NCBI RefSeq assembly: GCF_017352135.1
Contig: NZ_CP071455.1
Span: 682,001 to 746,000, forward strand
Direction of reading: 5' to 3'
DNA: 64,000 nucleotides
Source: Rhizobium lentis
Lineage (GTDB): Bacteria; Pseudomonadota; Alphaproteobacteria; Rhizobiales; Rhizobiaceae
The notes below the pieces were generated by a model that saw only the letters and a program-made list of their open reading frames with translations, was not told the origin of the DNA and ran no database searches. Positions 1 to 9,090 of this stretch are shown here, in pieces (position 1 is the first letter of the stretch; each line of letters begins with the position of its first letter). A program made the translations under genes and the position numbers.

Positions 1-810
1 ACCAAAGAGGATCACATCCCCGCCGAGGCCGATCGCTTCCTGTTCAAACTGGCGCCGATCCTGGCGCTCGCCCCGCCCTTTGTGGTGTTCGTCGCGATCC
101 CCTTCGGCGAAAGCATCTCGGTCCTCGGCGCCGAGATCACCCTCTACGCCTCCAACATGAACGTGGCGTTGCTCTTCGTCTTTGCGGTGATCGGGATCGA
201 GGTCTATGGTGTCATCTTCGGTGGCTGGGCCGCTAACAGCAAATACGCGGTCCTTGGCAGCCTCAGAACCTGTGCGCAGATGATCAGCTACGAGATTCCG
301 ATGGGATTCGCGGTGATCGGAGTGGTCATGTTGGCGCAATCCATGAGCCTGCTCGACATCGTGCGGGCCCAATCCGATGTCTGGAACATCGTCTACCAAC
401 CGGTCGGCTTCTTCGTGTTCTTCGTCGCCGGATTGGCCGAAGCGCAGCGCATTCCCTTCGACCTTGCGGAAGCGGAAGGCGATCTGGGCGCCGGCTTCCA
501 TACCGAATACAGCGGTATCCGTTTTGCGTTTTTCATGGTCAGCGAATATGCCATCGTGTTGCTGGTGTCGGTCCTGGTGGTGATCCTGTTTTTCGGCGGC
601 TGGAACGGTGTCCTAATCCCCTTGCCACCACTCCTCTGGTTTGTGCTCAAGGTCGCATTCTTCGTCTATGTGTTTATCTGGTTCCGCTTCACTTTCCCCC
701 GCTACCGCTACGACCAACTGATGGCGATCGGATGGAAGGTCTTGCTTCCTCTGTCGATGGCGAACATAATTATAACCGGTGTACTTTTAGGGGCCGTAGC
801 GGCTCCGTAG
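1..810 (+). CDS. nuoH: NADH-quinone oxidoreductase subunit H, 5' truncated by window edge
   Basis: Membrane subunit at the junction between the peripheral and membrane arms of complex I; it forms much of the quinone chamber. The frame is open from base 1 (reading T-K-E-D-H-I-P-A-E-A-D-R-F), so the true start lies left of the window. The visible 269 residues hold several hydrophobic segments and the conserved stretch around AEAQRIPFDLAEAEGDLGAG, typical of the NuoH/ND1 quinone-site loop. The gene ends 10 bases before nuoI on the same strand. It is unusual that nuoH and nuoI lie opposite the other nuo genes and converge on them. Confidence 0.95.
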   Translation, partial: TKEDHIPAEADRFLFKLAPILALAPPFVVFVAIPFGESISVLGAEITLYASNMNVALLFVFAVIGIEVYGVIFGGWAANSKYAVLGSLRTCAQMISYEIPMGFAVIGVVMLAQSMSLLDIVRAQSDVWNIVYQPVGFFVFFVAGLAEAQRIPFDLAEAEGDLGAGFHTEYSGIRFAFFMVSEYAIVLLVSVLVVILFFGGWNGVLIPLPPLLWFVLKVAFFVYVFIWFRFTFPRYRYDQLMAIGWKVLLPLSMANIIITGVLLGAVAAP

Positions 811-820
811 CGAGGCGGCG

Positions 821-1387
821 ATGTCGCGCGCGCAGGACAGAGTTGGAACATGGATTGGCTGGGCGTTCTTCGCCGATCTGGCGAGTGCCTTGGCTCTGAC
901 CTTCGGCTACGGGATCTCCAGAACCGTAACCATGCAGTATCCGGACAAGGAAAAATGGCTACCCTACTCACGCTATCGCGGGCATCACTTCCTCAAGCGT
1001 GATGAAGAGGGCGAGATCAAGTGCGTAGCTTGCGAACTCTGCGCGCGGATCTGTCCCTGCGACTGCATCGAAGTCGTCCCTTACGAGGACGAGAAGGGTA
1101 ACCGGCACCCGGCCAAATTCGAGATCGACACGGCTCGCTGCCTGTTCTGCGGACTGTGCGAGGATGCCTGCCCAGCGGATGCAATCGCGCTTGGCCAGCA
1201 GTACGAATTTTCGAGTTTTTCCTCGCGTGACCTGGTGATCGGGCGCGACGACCTGCTCGCCAAGCCGGGCAAGGCGGCAACCGGCGGCGGCGTGGTTGCC
1301 GCGAGCCTGAATACAGCGAAGGACGTGCTCGTCGAGACAAAAGAGACGAAGGGCTACAATTGGTGGCGGAATATCCGGCGAACGTGA
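821..1387 (+). CDS. nuoI: NADH-quinone oxidoreductase subunit I
   Basis: Peripheral-arm ferredoxin-like subunit carrying clusters N6a and N6b, which pass electrons toward NuoB. The 188-aa protein shows two classical 4Fe-4S motifs of the form CxxCxxCxxxCP: CVACELCARICP near residue 69 and CLFCGLCEDACP near residue 108. The first motif is followed by C-D-C rather than the common A-Q/E-A, giving one extra cysteine. The length is within the family's usual range. It directly follows nuoH and is followed 45 bases later by a CBS-domain gene on the same strand. Confidence 0.95.
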   Translation: MSRAQDRVGTWIGWAFFADLASALALTFGYGISRTVTMQYPDKEKWLPYSRYRGHHFLKRDEEGEIKCVACELCARICPCDCIEVVPYEDEKGNRHPAKFEIDTARCLFCGLCEDACPADAIALGQQYEFSSFSSRDLVIGRDDLLAKPGKAATGGGVVAASLNTAKDVLVETKETKGYNWWRNIRRT

Positions 1388-1432
1388 ACGCGCGCCATCC
1401 GTGAAGCCGGAGCGCGCAGACAGGAGGCTCAG

Positions 1433-1873
1433 ATGCTTGTCGGCGAAATTATGAAGAACAAGGGTGTCGGTGTCATAGCGGTCGCTCCCGATCAGACGGT
1501 AGTGGAAGTCTTGAGGCTGTTTCGCGAGAACAATATTGGCTTCGTCGTCGTCAGCCAATCGAATGACGAATACGTGGGTTCGCTATCGGAACGGGATTGC
1601 TGCAATGCGGTGGCGGAATACGGGGCCGAGGCGGCGACGATGCGGGTCGCGGATGTCATGAACCGCAATGTGGCCACCTGTTCGACGCGGGATTTGCTAC
1701 CCGTCGCGATGGGGATCATGACTCAGCGGCGTACGCGTCATGTGCTGGTCATGGATGACGGCGACGTTGTCGGCGTGGTCAGTATCGGCGACGTGGTTAA
1801 ACACAGGCTCGAGGAAGCGCAGCGCACGGAACAAGATCTGCAGGATTACATCTGCGGGAACAGATATCACTGA
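1433..1873 (+). CDS. CBS-domain protein
   Basis: 146-aa soluble protein made of a pair of CBS domains (about residues 5-65 and 70-130) and little else. CBS pairs bind adenosine nucleotides and often act as energy sensors. An AGGAGG ribosome-binding site sits 5-6 bases before the ATG. It follows nuoI by 45 bases, so co-transcription with nuoHI is likely, and it ends 49 bases before the convergent nuoG stop. A link to complex I activity or assembly is inferred from position only. Similar stand-alone CBS proteins are common in rhizobia and have no assigned job. Confidence 0.85.
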   Translation: MLVGEIMKNKGVGVIAVAPDQTVVEVLRLFRENNIGFVVVSQSNDEYVGSLSERDCCNAVAEYGAEAATMRVADVMNRNVATCSTRDLLPVAMGIMTQRRTRHVLVMDDGDVVGVVSIGDVVKHRLEEAQRTEQDLQDYICGNRYH

Positions 1874-1922
1874 CGTCGCCGGCTTGGGCAGCTTACCGGG
1901 GCGGCGGCCGACCCCAAAAGCT

Positions 1923-4502
1923 TCAGACCCCACGCCAGATCCGGCTCGTGCGGTCGACCTCCAGAGTGGCATGCACCTTCTGGACCTCCACCGGGCATGG
2001 GTATTCGCCCCGCCGCATCAGGCCGTTGAGACGCAGGGCTCGATAGTTTTCCGGAACGAAGACGAGGCCTTTGGGAAACCGCCTGTCGACCTTGAGTTGC
2101 GCCGTCAGTTCTCCTCGGGCGGAACGCACAATGACCAGATCGCCATCCGAAAGGCCAAGCTGTGCGGTATCCTGCGCGCTCATCGCGACATAGGGATCAT
2201 TGGCGACCGTATTCAGGATGTCCGACCGTTCGGAAAGATATCCGTTGTGGAACAGGCAGTTGCCGGTGATCAGCATGAGCCGGTCTCCTGCTGCCGGGAC
2301 GGGCGGCGGCGCAAAGAACCTGGCCACAGGTGGCGTCGGCACCGCCTTGGTGAATGCGCCGTCGGCGCCAAGCGCGTGCTGAGTCAATCCTTGGTAGGCC
2401 GGAACCAGCCGTGCAATCTCGTCGAAAATTTCGCCTTGTGTCGACGGTCGCAGTGCCTGGTTGCGAAGCGCCGCGACGAAGTCGAAGATCGCCAGATTGC
2501 TTCGTGCCTCGAAGGCGGGTTCTCGGAATTTGCAGACCGTCTGGGTCCGGCCCTCATTGTTGGTGAACGTGCCGGTTTCCTCGCCGTAACCTGCCGCGGG
2601 CAGGACGACCTCTGCAAGGCCCGCCGTATCGGTGAGGAAGGCGTCCTGCACGATCAGGAGATCGGCGGCGCCAAGCGCCCGCGTCACGATATCCCTGTCG
2701 GGATAGGCAATCACGGGGTCGGTTCCGACGACGTAGAGAGCGCCCATCCGCCCGCCGACGCAGAGTTCCAGCATGGCGTCGAGATTCGCGCCGGGTTCAG
2801 ACGGGATTTCGGCGCCCCAGTTCCGCGCAAGCGTTGTGCGTGCCACATCGTCGGTGACTGCCCGCAGGCCCGGCAGAGCCGCCGGCAGAACTCCCATGTC
2901 CCAGGCGCCCAGCTGGTTGGCTCGGTCGAAGAGGAACTGCATCGCCGGGTCTTTGCCGAGCAGGCGCAGAACCTGCAGCAGGTTGTTGATCTGCTGCAGC
3001 GTCGCGCGCGCTTCGGGTAATCTCAGGAGGTCGACGCTGACAAGCACGGTGACGCTGCGGCCTTCCTTGAGTGCTGCGGCCAGACGATCCGGTCCGTCAA
3101 TGCCCGTTTCCGCCGCCGGCTTGCCGATTGTCGCATCGATGCCCGCAAGAACGTCGCCCGGCAAGGCCTGACCAACTGCCGCCACCAGACCTGCCACCAC
3201 CGCCGCAAGGCCTGCCGCTTCTTCGCCCGGCAGCACACGAACCACCACCCTGGCATCGGCATCCAGACGGGATGGCCGCGCCGACAGCATGAGCAATCCG
3301 GTCTGCCGCCGCCGCACGCCATCCCGCAGCAGGTATTCGGTGACCGGGTTCTCCTCGGTGACGTTGCCGCCGACGACGAGCACGCAGTCGTTGCCGATCA
3401 CGTCGTCCAGTGGTGCGCGGCTGTGGAAGGCTGCCAGTAGCGGGCCGAGCGTATCGAAGGGCGTGGACCAGCGTGACGAGCAATCAATGCTGTTGGTGCG
3501 GAATGCCGTTCGCATCAGCTTCTGAAACTGATAGAGCACCTCGTTGGGGAGGCGAGGCGAGGCCAGCCCGCCGGCAGCCTTGTCCTCGACGGCCAATAGC
3601 CGCCGGCGTAGATAGTCACCAGCCTCATCCCAGGAAACCGGAACCAGGGCGCCATCACGACGGATCATCGGCCGCTTGATCCGGTCCCGGCTCGCGACGA
3701 AATCGAGGCCGAAGCGTCCCCGAACGCAGAGCGTTTCGCGGTTGACCCCCTCGTCCCACTTCGAGCGCACCCGCATGAACTCGCCCTTACGTGTACCCAC
3801 TGTCAGCTGGCAACCGGTGCCGCAATGCGGGCAGACCGTGTCGGTCTCGGCGAGATCCCAGGGCCGCGCCTTGTAGCGATAGGGGAAGCTCATCAGTGCG
3901 CCGACCGGGCAGACCTCGACGCAATTGCCGCATTGGTCACATCCGGCGAGACTGCCCTCGAAGCCGGTGACGGCGGTATCCATGCCTTTTTCGATGGTGC
4001 CCAGCGCCACCGCGCCGACGACCTCCTCACACATCCGGACACAGCGCTGGCACTGGATGCAGCGGTTGACGTTCATGATGATGACCGGGCTCAGACGAAT
4101 GTCCTCGGAGTGGAACACACGCTTGTCATCGCGGAATCGGCTCTCGCGGGGTCCGTAGGCCATCACCATGTTCTGAAGCTCGCATTCGCCGCCCTTGTCG
4201 CAGATCGGACAGTCGAGGGGGTGGTTGGCGAGCAGCATATCGAGCATGGAAGAGCGGGTTTCCTCGATCAGAGGTGTGTTCGCCCGCACCACCATACCCT
4301 CGGTGACGGCGGTGGCGCAGGACGGCTGCAGCCGCCGCTGCCCCTCGATCTCCACCAGGCACATCCGGCAGGAGGCCAGCGGCGGCAGACGCTTCAGATA
4401 GCAGAAGGTCGGGATATCGATGCCCAAACGCCGAGCGGCCTGCAGCACTGTCGAGCCAGCCTCAACTTCCAGCGTTTGTCCATCGATCGTAATGCTAACC
4501 AT
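1923..4502 (-). CDS. nuoG: NADH-quinone oxidoreductase subunit G
   Basis: Large peripheral-arm iron-sulfur subunit, 859 aa from the ATG at 4502 (MVSITIDGQTLEVEAG). The longer reading to 4700 runs into nuoF and lacks family sequence. In order it shows an N-terminal 2Fe-2S domain (CYLKRLPPLASCRMC), the CDKGGECELQ region, two 4Fe-4S motifs (CIQCQRCVRMC and CDQCGNCVEVCP), then a molybdopterin-oxidoreductase-like domain that keeps CPHCGTGC and a later cysteine (ETLCVRGRFG), so the additional N7-type cluster is probable. The start overlaps the nuoF stop by 8 bases. It is the last gene of the - strand nuo operon. Confidence 0.95.
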   Translation of the reverse strand: MVSITIDGQTLEVEAGSTVLQAARRLGIDIPTFCYLKRLPPLASCRMCLVEIEGQRRLQPSCATAVTEGMVVRANTPLIEETRSSMLDMLLANHPLDCPICDKGGECELQNMVMAYGPRESRFRDDKRVFHSEDIRLSPVIIMNVNRCIQCQRCVRMCEEVVGAVALGTIEKGMDTAVTGFEGSLAGCDQCGNCVEVCPVGALMSFPYRYKARPWDLAETDTVCPHCGTGCQLTVGTRKGEFMRVRSKWDEGVNRETLCVRGRFGLDFVASRDRIKRPMIRRDGALVPVSWDEAGDYLRRRLLAVEDKAAGGLASPRLPNEVLYQFQKLMRTAFRTNSIDCSSRWSTPFDTLGPLLAAFHSRAPLDDVIGNDCVLVVGGNVTEENPVTEYLLRDGVRRRQTGLLMLSARPSRLDADARVVVRVLPGEEAAGLAAVVAGLVAAVGQALPGDVLAGIDATIGKPAAETGIDGPDRLAAALKEGRSVTVLVSVDLLRLPEARATLQQINNLLQVLRLLGKDPAMQFLFDRANQLGAWDMGVLPAALPGLRAVTDDVARTTLARNWGAEIPSEPGANLDAMLELCVGGRMGALYVVGTDPVIAYPDRDIVTRALGAADLLIVQDAFLTDTAGLAEVVLPAAGYGEETGTFTNNEGRTQTVCKFREPAFEARSNLAIFDFVAALRNQALRPSTQGEIFDEIARLVPAYQGLTQHALGADGAFTKAVPTPPVARFFAPPPVPAAGDRLMLITGNCLFHNGYLSERSDILNTVANDPYVAMSAQDTAQLGLSDGDLVIVRSARGELTAQLKVDRRFPKGLVFVPENYRALRLNGLMRRGEYPCPVEVQKVHATLEVDRTSRIWRGV

Positions 4503-5799
4503 ACTTCCTCGCAGTCTTGTCGCGGCGCGGTTCTTCAGTGAAAGGGCAACTGCGCTCCTCGATATGCGCAACGAACTCAGTCCGAAAATGCGCGAGTGCC
4601 GCCCGCAACCCCATCGCCGCTCCGTCACCCAAGGCACAAAACGTATTGCCGAAAATGCCTTTGCAGAGCATATCCAGCTGCTCCAGATCGCCGGCAGCAC
4701 CTTCGCCGGCCTCGATCCGGCGCAGGACCTTCACGACCCAGTTCAATCCTTCCCGGCATGGCGTGCATTTGCCGCAGGACTCGTGGTGGAAGAACTCGAT
4801 GATCCGGGTGGCGACCTTGACCATGCAGGTCGAGTCATCGATCACGATAACGCCAGCCGAACCGAGCATCGAGCCGGCGGCAGCCAGCGAGTCGAAATCC
4901 ATCCGCACCTCCAGCCCGTGCTCCGGTATGACAGGCGCCGAGACCCCGCCCGGGATCACCGCCTTGATTTTACGTCCCGGCAGCGCGCCGCCGGCGTGGT
5001 TCTCGACCAGTTCGCGCAGTGGTATGCCCATCGGCAACTCATAGAGACCGGGTTTGCGCACCTGACCACTGAGGCAGTAGAGCTTCGGGCCCGGGCTCTT
5101 TTCCGGGCCGATGCCGCGAAACCAGTCCCACCCCCGCATAATGATATGCGGCACGCAAGCGAGCGTCTCGACATTGTTGATCACGGTAGGGCTGGCGTAG
5201 AGCCCGGCCACGGCCGGAAATGGTGGCTTCAATCGCGGCTGCGCCCGCTTGCCCTCGAGCGACTCGAGCATTGCAGTCTCCTCGCCGCAGATATAAGCAC
5301 CGGCGCCGCAGTGGATGTGTATGGCGAAATTGAAATCCGAGCCCAGAACGCGCTTTCCGAGATAGCCTTTTGCCTGGGCCTCGGCGATCGCTTGCTGCAG
5401 ACGACGGATCGCCGTCACATATTCTCCGCGAATATAGACATAGGCGGTTTCGGCCCCGATCGCGTAGGCACTGACCGCCAGCCCCTCGATTAGTTGATGC
5501 GGGTCGCGCTCCATGATGATCCGGTCCTTGAACGTGCCCGGCTCGCCCTCATCGGCGTTGCAGCACAGATATGTCGGCTTACCCGTGCGCTTCGGCACGA
5601 AACCCCATTTCATGCCCGTTGGGAATCCGGCACCGCCGCGACCGCGCAGGTTGGACCGTTTGACGAGGTCGATGACCTCGTCAGGCGTGTACTCGCGCAG
5701 CGCCTTGGCCAGCGCCTGGTAGCCGCCGCCAGCCTCGTAGGTCGACACCAGATGACCGTCCGCAACATCGACATTTTTGAGAAGAACCGGCTCGAACAT
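4495..5799 (-). CDS. nuoF: NADH-quinone oxidoreductase subunit F
   Basis: NADH-oxidising flavoprotein of complex I; it binds NADH, FMN and cluster N3. The 434-aa protein has the glycine-rich NADH/FMN site GRGGAGFPTGMKWGF near residue 53 and the cluster ligands in ESCGKCTPCREG, with a further cysteine about 40 residues later (NTFCALGDGA). The start lies 4 bases downstream of the nuoE stop, and the stop overlaps the nuoG start. Length and motifs are entirely typical. Confidence 0.96.
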   Translation of the reverse strand: MFEPVLLKNVDVADGHLVSTYEAGGGYQALAKALREYTPDEVIDLVKRSNLRGRGGAGFPTGMKWGFVPKRTGKPTYLCCNADEGEPGTFKDRIIMERDPHQLIEGLAVSAYAIGAETAYVYIRGEYVTAIRRLQQAIAEAQAKGYLGKRVLGSDFNFAIHIHCGAGAYICGEETAMLESLEGKRAQPRLKPPFPAVAGLYASPTVINNVETLACVPHIIMRGWDWFRGIGPEKSPGPKLYCLSGQVRKPGLYELPMGIPLRELVENHAGGALPGRKIKAVIPGGVSAPVIPEHGLEVRMDFDSLAAAGSMLGSAGVIVIDDSTCMVKVATRIIEFFHHESCGKCTPCREGLNWVVKVLRRIEAGEGAAGDLEQLDMLCKGIFGNTFCALGDGAAMGLRAALAHFRTEFVAHIEERSCPFTEEPRRDKTARKYG

Positions 5800-5803
5800 G
5801 GCG

Positions 5804-6322
5804 CTACTCCCCCGGCAGCCGCGCAGGGGCGTGTTCGACGCTCGCGGCTCCCGCTGTCGCCCGCAGGCTGTCCAGCAATGCGTTTATCCGCGCCACATCA
5901 AGGTGGGCGTGATAATCGTCGCCGACTTGCATCACCGGAGCCATCTCGCAGGCGCCGAGGCATTCGACGGTCGAAAGGGTGAACAGCCCGTCCGGGGTGG
6001 TGTCGCCTTTCCTGATCCCCAGCACGGTTTCCAGATGGTTCAGCAGCTCCTCCGATCCGCACAGCATGCAGGAAACATTGTCACAGAGTTGCAGGTGGAA
6101 CATCCCCACTGGCTCGGTGTGGAAGAGGGTGTAGAAGGTCGCCAGCTCGTACACCCATATCCGCTCGACTCCGAGAATGTCGGCGACCTCTTCCAACACT
6201 GGCCCGGGCAGATGGCCATGTTCTTCCTGCGCGATCAGGAGTGCCGGCATGATCGCAGAACGCTGGTCGGGATACCGCGCCGCCGCCTCTTCGATCTTTT
6301 CGCGCATGGTCATCGCATTCAA
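5804..6322 (-). CDS. nuoE: NADH-quinone oxidoreductase subunit E
   Basis: 172-aa thioredoxin-fold 2Fe-2S subunit (cluster N1a) that pairs with NuoF in the NADH-dehydrogenase module. The four-cysteine pattern is visible as CDNVSCMLCG around residue 80 and VECLGACEMAPVM around residue 120; family members use C-x4-C in the first part and C-x3-C in the second. It lies 7 bases after nuoD and 4 bases before nuoF, within the same operon. Confidence 0.95.
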   Translation of the reverse strand: MNAMTMREKIEEAAARYPDQRSAIMPALLIAQEEHGHLPGPVLEEVADILGVERIWVYELATFYTLFHTEPVGMFHLQLCDNVSCMLCGSEELLNHLETVLGIRKGDTTPDGLFTLSTVECLGACEMAPVMQVGDDYHAHLDVARINALLDSLRATAGAASVEHAPARLPGE

Positions 6323-6329
6323 ATCCTTG

Positions 6330-7544
6330 CTACTTGTCCACCTCCGCCATCACAGGGTCGAGGCTGCCGAGCACGGCGATCATGTCCGCCAGATAGCGGG
6401 CGTTGGTGACCCCGAAGAGGGCCTGAAGATTGACGAACGAGGGTGCCCGCACCTTCATGCGGAACGGTTTTGGCGACCCGTCGCTGATGATGTAGAAGCC
6501 AAGCTCGCCCTTTGGCGCCTCGATCGCCGAATAGACCTCGCCCTTCGGCACCTTGAAGCCGTAGGCCGACAGATCGAAATGCTGGATCAGCGCCTCCATC
6601 GAGCAGTGCACCCGATCCTTGTCCAGCGGGAAGGCGATCGTCGGCATGTCGATCTGGAACGGCCCCTCAGGCATCTGGTCGATGCATTGTTCGATGATCC
6701 CTATGCTTTCGCGCATCTCGTCGACGCGGCATCGCCAGCGTGCATAGCAATCGCCCTCGTCACGGGTGATGACGTTGAAATCGAGTCGGTTGTAGATCTC
6801 GTAGGGCTCATCGCGCCGGATGTCCCAGTCGACACCGGAAGCACGCAGGTTCGGGCCGCTGAGGCCGAGATCGACAGCATCCTCGGCGGAGATCACGCCG
6901 ATCCCCTTCGTGCGATTGAGAAACACCCGGTTATCTTCGAGCAGTCGCTCATAGTCGCGGATCCGGTTCGGGAATATGTCGCAAAACTCCCGGATTTTGG
7001 GGAAGAACCCGTCAGGCAGGTCCTCGCGCACCCCGCCGACCCGGCAGAAGGACGTGTGCATGCGCGCCCCGGTGATCATTTCCAGGAGGTCCATGATCAT
7101 TTCGCGCTCGCGCATGACGTAAAGCAGCGCGGTCATGGCGCCGAGATCCATCGGCAGCGCGCCGGTGATCAGGAGGTGACCGGAGATCCGTGCCAGCTCG
7201 GCCATCATCACGCGGATATATTGCGCCCGGATCGGCGCTTCTATGCCGAGGAGTTTCTCCACCGCCAGCGCGAAGGCGAGGTTGTTCGAAGGCGGACAGA
7301 GATAGTCGAGCCGGTCCGTCAACGGGAAGATCTGGGTATAGGTGAAGCTCTCCGCCAGTTTTTCGGTGCCGCGATGGAGATAGCCGATATGCGGATCGAC
7401 GCGCTCCACGAACTCGCCGTCCAGTTCGAGGACGAGCCGAAGAACCCCATGGGTGCTGGGGTGCTGCGGACCGAGGTTGAGAAGCACTTCCCTGGTATTG
7501 AGCGCTTCACCCTCGGGCCTGCTGAGCTCGGTGACTTCAGTCAT
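6330..7544 (-). CDS. nuoD: NADH-quinone oxidoreductase subunit D
   Basis: 49-kDa-type subunit, 404 aa, which with NuoB forms the quinone-reducing site. Family hallmarks include GPQHPSTHGVLRLVLELDG near the N-terminus, the RGTEKLAE segment and the C-terminal KVPKGEVYSAIEAPKGELG. Here nuoC and nuoD are separate genes, as in alpha-proteobacteria, not fused as in enterobacteria. The gap to nuoC is 29 bases. Confidence 0.96.
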   Translation of the reverse strand: MTEVTELSRPEGEALNTREVLLNLGPQHPSTHGVLRLVLELDGEFVERVDPHIGYLHRGTEKLAESFTYTQIFPLTDRLDYLCPPSNNLAFALAVEKLLGIEAPIRAQYIRVMMAELARISGHLLITGALPMDLGAMTALLYVMREREMIMDLLEMITGARMHTSFCRVGGVREDLPDGFFPKIREFCDIFPNRIRDYERLLEDNRVFLNRTKGIGVISAEDAVDLGLSGPNLRASGVDWDIRRDEPYEIYNRLDFNVITRDEGDCYARWRCRVDEMRESIGIIEQCIDQMPEGPFQIDMPTIAFPLDKDRVHCSMEALIQHFDLSAYGFKVPKGEVYSAIEAPKGELGFYIISDGSPKPFRMKVRAPSFVNLQALFGVTNARYLADMIAVLGSLDPVMAEVDK

Positions 7545-7573
7545 CTCAACGTTCCGGCGTAGAACGGCCTCCC

Positions 7574-8110
7574 TTACGGAATGTCCCTGGTGGCAAGGTC
7601 GGGCTGCGTTGGCGGCGGACCTTCGGCACCGAAGGGGTTCAACTTGTCCTTATAGCCCCTGAGAGGGAAATCCTTGCGCTGGGGAAAGCCCTCGAAGCCT
7701 TCCCACATGTAGATCCGGCGCAGATCGGGATGTCCCTCGAACCGGATGCCATACATGTCCCAGGCCTCACGCTCATGCCAGTTGGCGGTGCGCCAGACTC
7801 CCGTGACCGAAGGCACTTCAGGAGGATCGCCAAGCCGGCACTTGATGCGGACCCGCCACCTATTGGGCAGCGAATAAAGGTGGTAGACCGCCTCGAACCG
7901 CGGCGTTTCGGGATAATGATCGACCCCGCAAATGTCGGAGAGGAAATTGAATTGCAGTGCCGGATGCTCTTTCAGGAATCGGCAGAACTCGACGATCCTT
8001 GCGGGCGGAACGGCAAAGGCGTCGATACCGTGCGCAGTGCCGAGGTCCTCGATTGTTTCTCCGAAGCGCTCCATGATCGGAGCGCGATTGAGGGACGGCT
8101 CCGCACTCAT
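7574..8110 (-). CDS. nuoC: NADH-quinone oxidoreductase subunit C
   Basis: 30-kDa-type peripheral-arm subunit, 178 aa. It shows the family signature [20 protein letters not shown] near residue 115, followed by the [18 protein letters not shown] tail. The ATG overlaps the nuoB stop by 4 bases, which indicates translational coupling. No cofactor is bound; the protein docks NuoD and NuoB in the connecting module. Confidence 0.95.
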   Translation of the reverse strand: MSAEPSLNRAPIMERFGETIEDLGTAHGIDAFAVPPARIVEFCRFLKEHPALQFNFLSDICGVDHYPETPRFEAVYHLYSLPNRWRVRIKCRLGDPPEVPSVTGVWRTANWHEREAWDMYGIRFEGHPDLRRIYMWEGFEGFPQRKDFPLRGYKDKLNPFGAEGPPPTQPDLATRDIP

Positions 8111-8610
8111 GACGCTATAACCCGATCCAGAGGTGTGCCGGCAAGTGCCCGGGACCTCTTGATCTTTTCCTGAAGCAGGAGGAAGCCGTGCATCAGCGCC
8201 TCCGGCCGGGGCGGACAGCCAGGCACATGCACATCGACGGGCACGAAGGTTTCCGATCCCTGCACGACGGCATAGGTATTGTAGACCCCGCCCGAAATAG
8301 CGCAGGTACCCATGGCGATCACCCAGCGCGGTTCCGGCATCTGGTCATAGAGCCGACGCACGACGGGCGCGAATTTCCGGGTCACGGTGCCGGCGATGAT
8401 CATGACGTCGGATTGTCTCGGCGAAGGGCGGAACACCACGCCGAACCGGTCGAGATCGTAGCGGGCGCAGCCGGCCGAAATCATCTCGATGGCGCAGCAG
8501 GCAATGCCGAAGGTCTCCGGCCATAGCGCCGACCGCCGGCTCCAATTGATGATGCTGTCGGCCGTGGTGAACAGCACGCTGTCGCGGATCGCGTTGTTTA
8601 CGCCTCCCAT
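8107..8610 (-). CDS. nuoB: NADH-quinone oxidoreductase subunit B
   Basis: PSST-type subunit carrying cluster N2, the last electron donor to quinone. From the ATG at 8610 it is 167 aa. A longer in-frame reading to 8832 overlaps nuoA and has no family similarity. The N2 ligands are visible as tandem cysteines in [10 protein letters not shown], then GTCAISGG and [12 protein letters not shown]. The start overlaps the nuoA stop by 13 bases. Confidence 0.95.
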   Translation of the reverse strand: MGGVNNAIRDSVLFTTADSIINWSRRSALWPETFGIACCAIEMISAGCARYDLDRFGVVFRPSPRQSDVMIIAGTVTRKFAPVVRRLYDQMPEPRWVIAMGTCAISGGVYNTYAVVQGSETFVPVDVHVPGCPPRPEALMHGFLLLQEKIKRSRALAGTPLDRVIAS

Positions 8611-8963
8611 TCCAGCGCTCCTTTCAGCCAGGCGTAGGCGAAGCCCACGAGAAGCAGCACTATGAAGATGAACATCTCGATATAGCCGACCAGCCCGATC
8701 TCTTTCAGGACGACTGCCCAGGGAAAGAGGAACATCGCTTCGACATCGAAAACGACCAGCAGGATCGCGAGGATAAAGAACGGCACCCTGAAGCGGCCCG
8801 CCGCCGCCTCGCCCGCTGCGTCCATGCCGCATTCATAGGGCATGTTCTTGGCAGGATAGGGATTGGACGGGCGCAGCAGCGAGGAAACGAACAATGTCAC
8901 CCCCGCCACCAGAACGACCCCGGCGACCATGAAAAGAACCGGCAAGAATTCCATTGCAGTCAT
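8598..8963 (-). CDS. nuoA: NADH-quinone oxidoreductase subunit A
   Basis: Small three-helix membrane subunit (about 121 aa) beside NuoH. It carries the conserved loop [20 protein letters not shown] with its cysteine, and the acidic [11 protein letters not shown] segment in helix 2. ATG codons at 8963 and 8954 (MEFLPV) are both possible starts; neither has a clear ribosome-binding site. A 127-base gap separates it from nuoN, the longest gap inside the - strand operon, so a secondary promoter there is possible. I found no convincing box in that gap. Confidence 0.92.
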   Translation of the reverse strand: MTAMEFLPVLFMVAGVVLVAGVTLFVSSLLRPSNPYPAKNMPYECGMDAAGEAAAGRFRVPFFILAILLVVFDVEAMFLFPWAVVLKEIGLVGYIEMFIFIVLLLVGFAYAWLKGALEWEA

Positions 8964-9090
8964 CACTGCACCGGTTGCCCACTGACCTCATCCCGAACGG
9001 GTAAATTGGTCACGCCGCAGCGCGACTTGGGCAATCCTTCCTCTATCCCTAAGTCTATTCCGTCGGTGTGATCATTGCAAATCCAATCGT

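Noticed and set aside
1740..3020. 426-aa open frame on + strand
   Set aside because: Antisense to nuoG; the sequence is Arg/Gly/His-rich with no family features, a product of high GC codon use.
9050..9080. Possible FNR/FixK box upstream of nuoA (TTTGCAATGATCAC on - strand)
   Set aside because: Matches only about six of ten consensus positions, and it lies at the end of the nuoN-nuoA spacer in a poor position.
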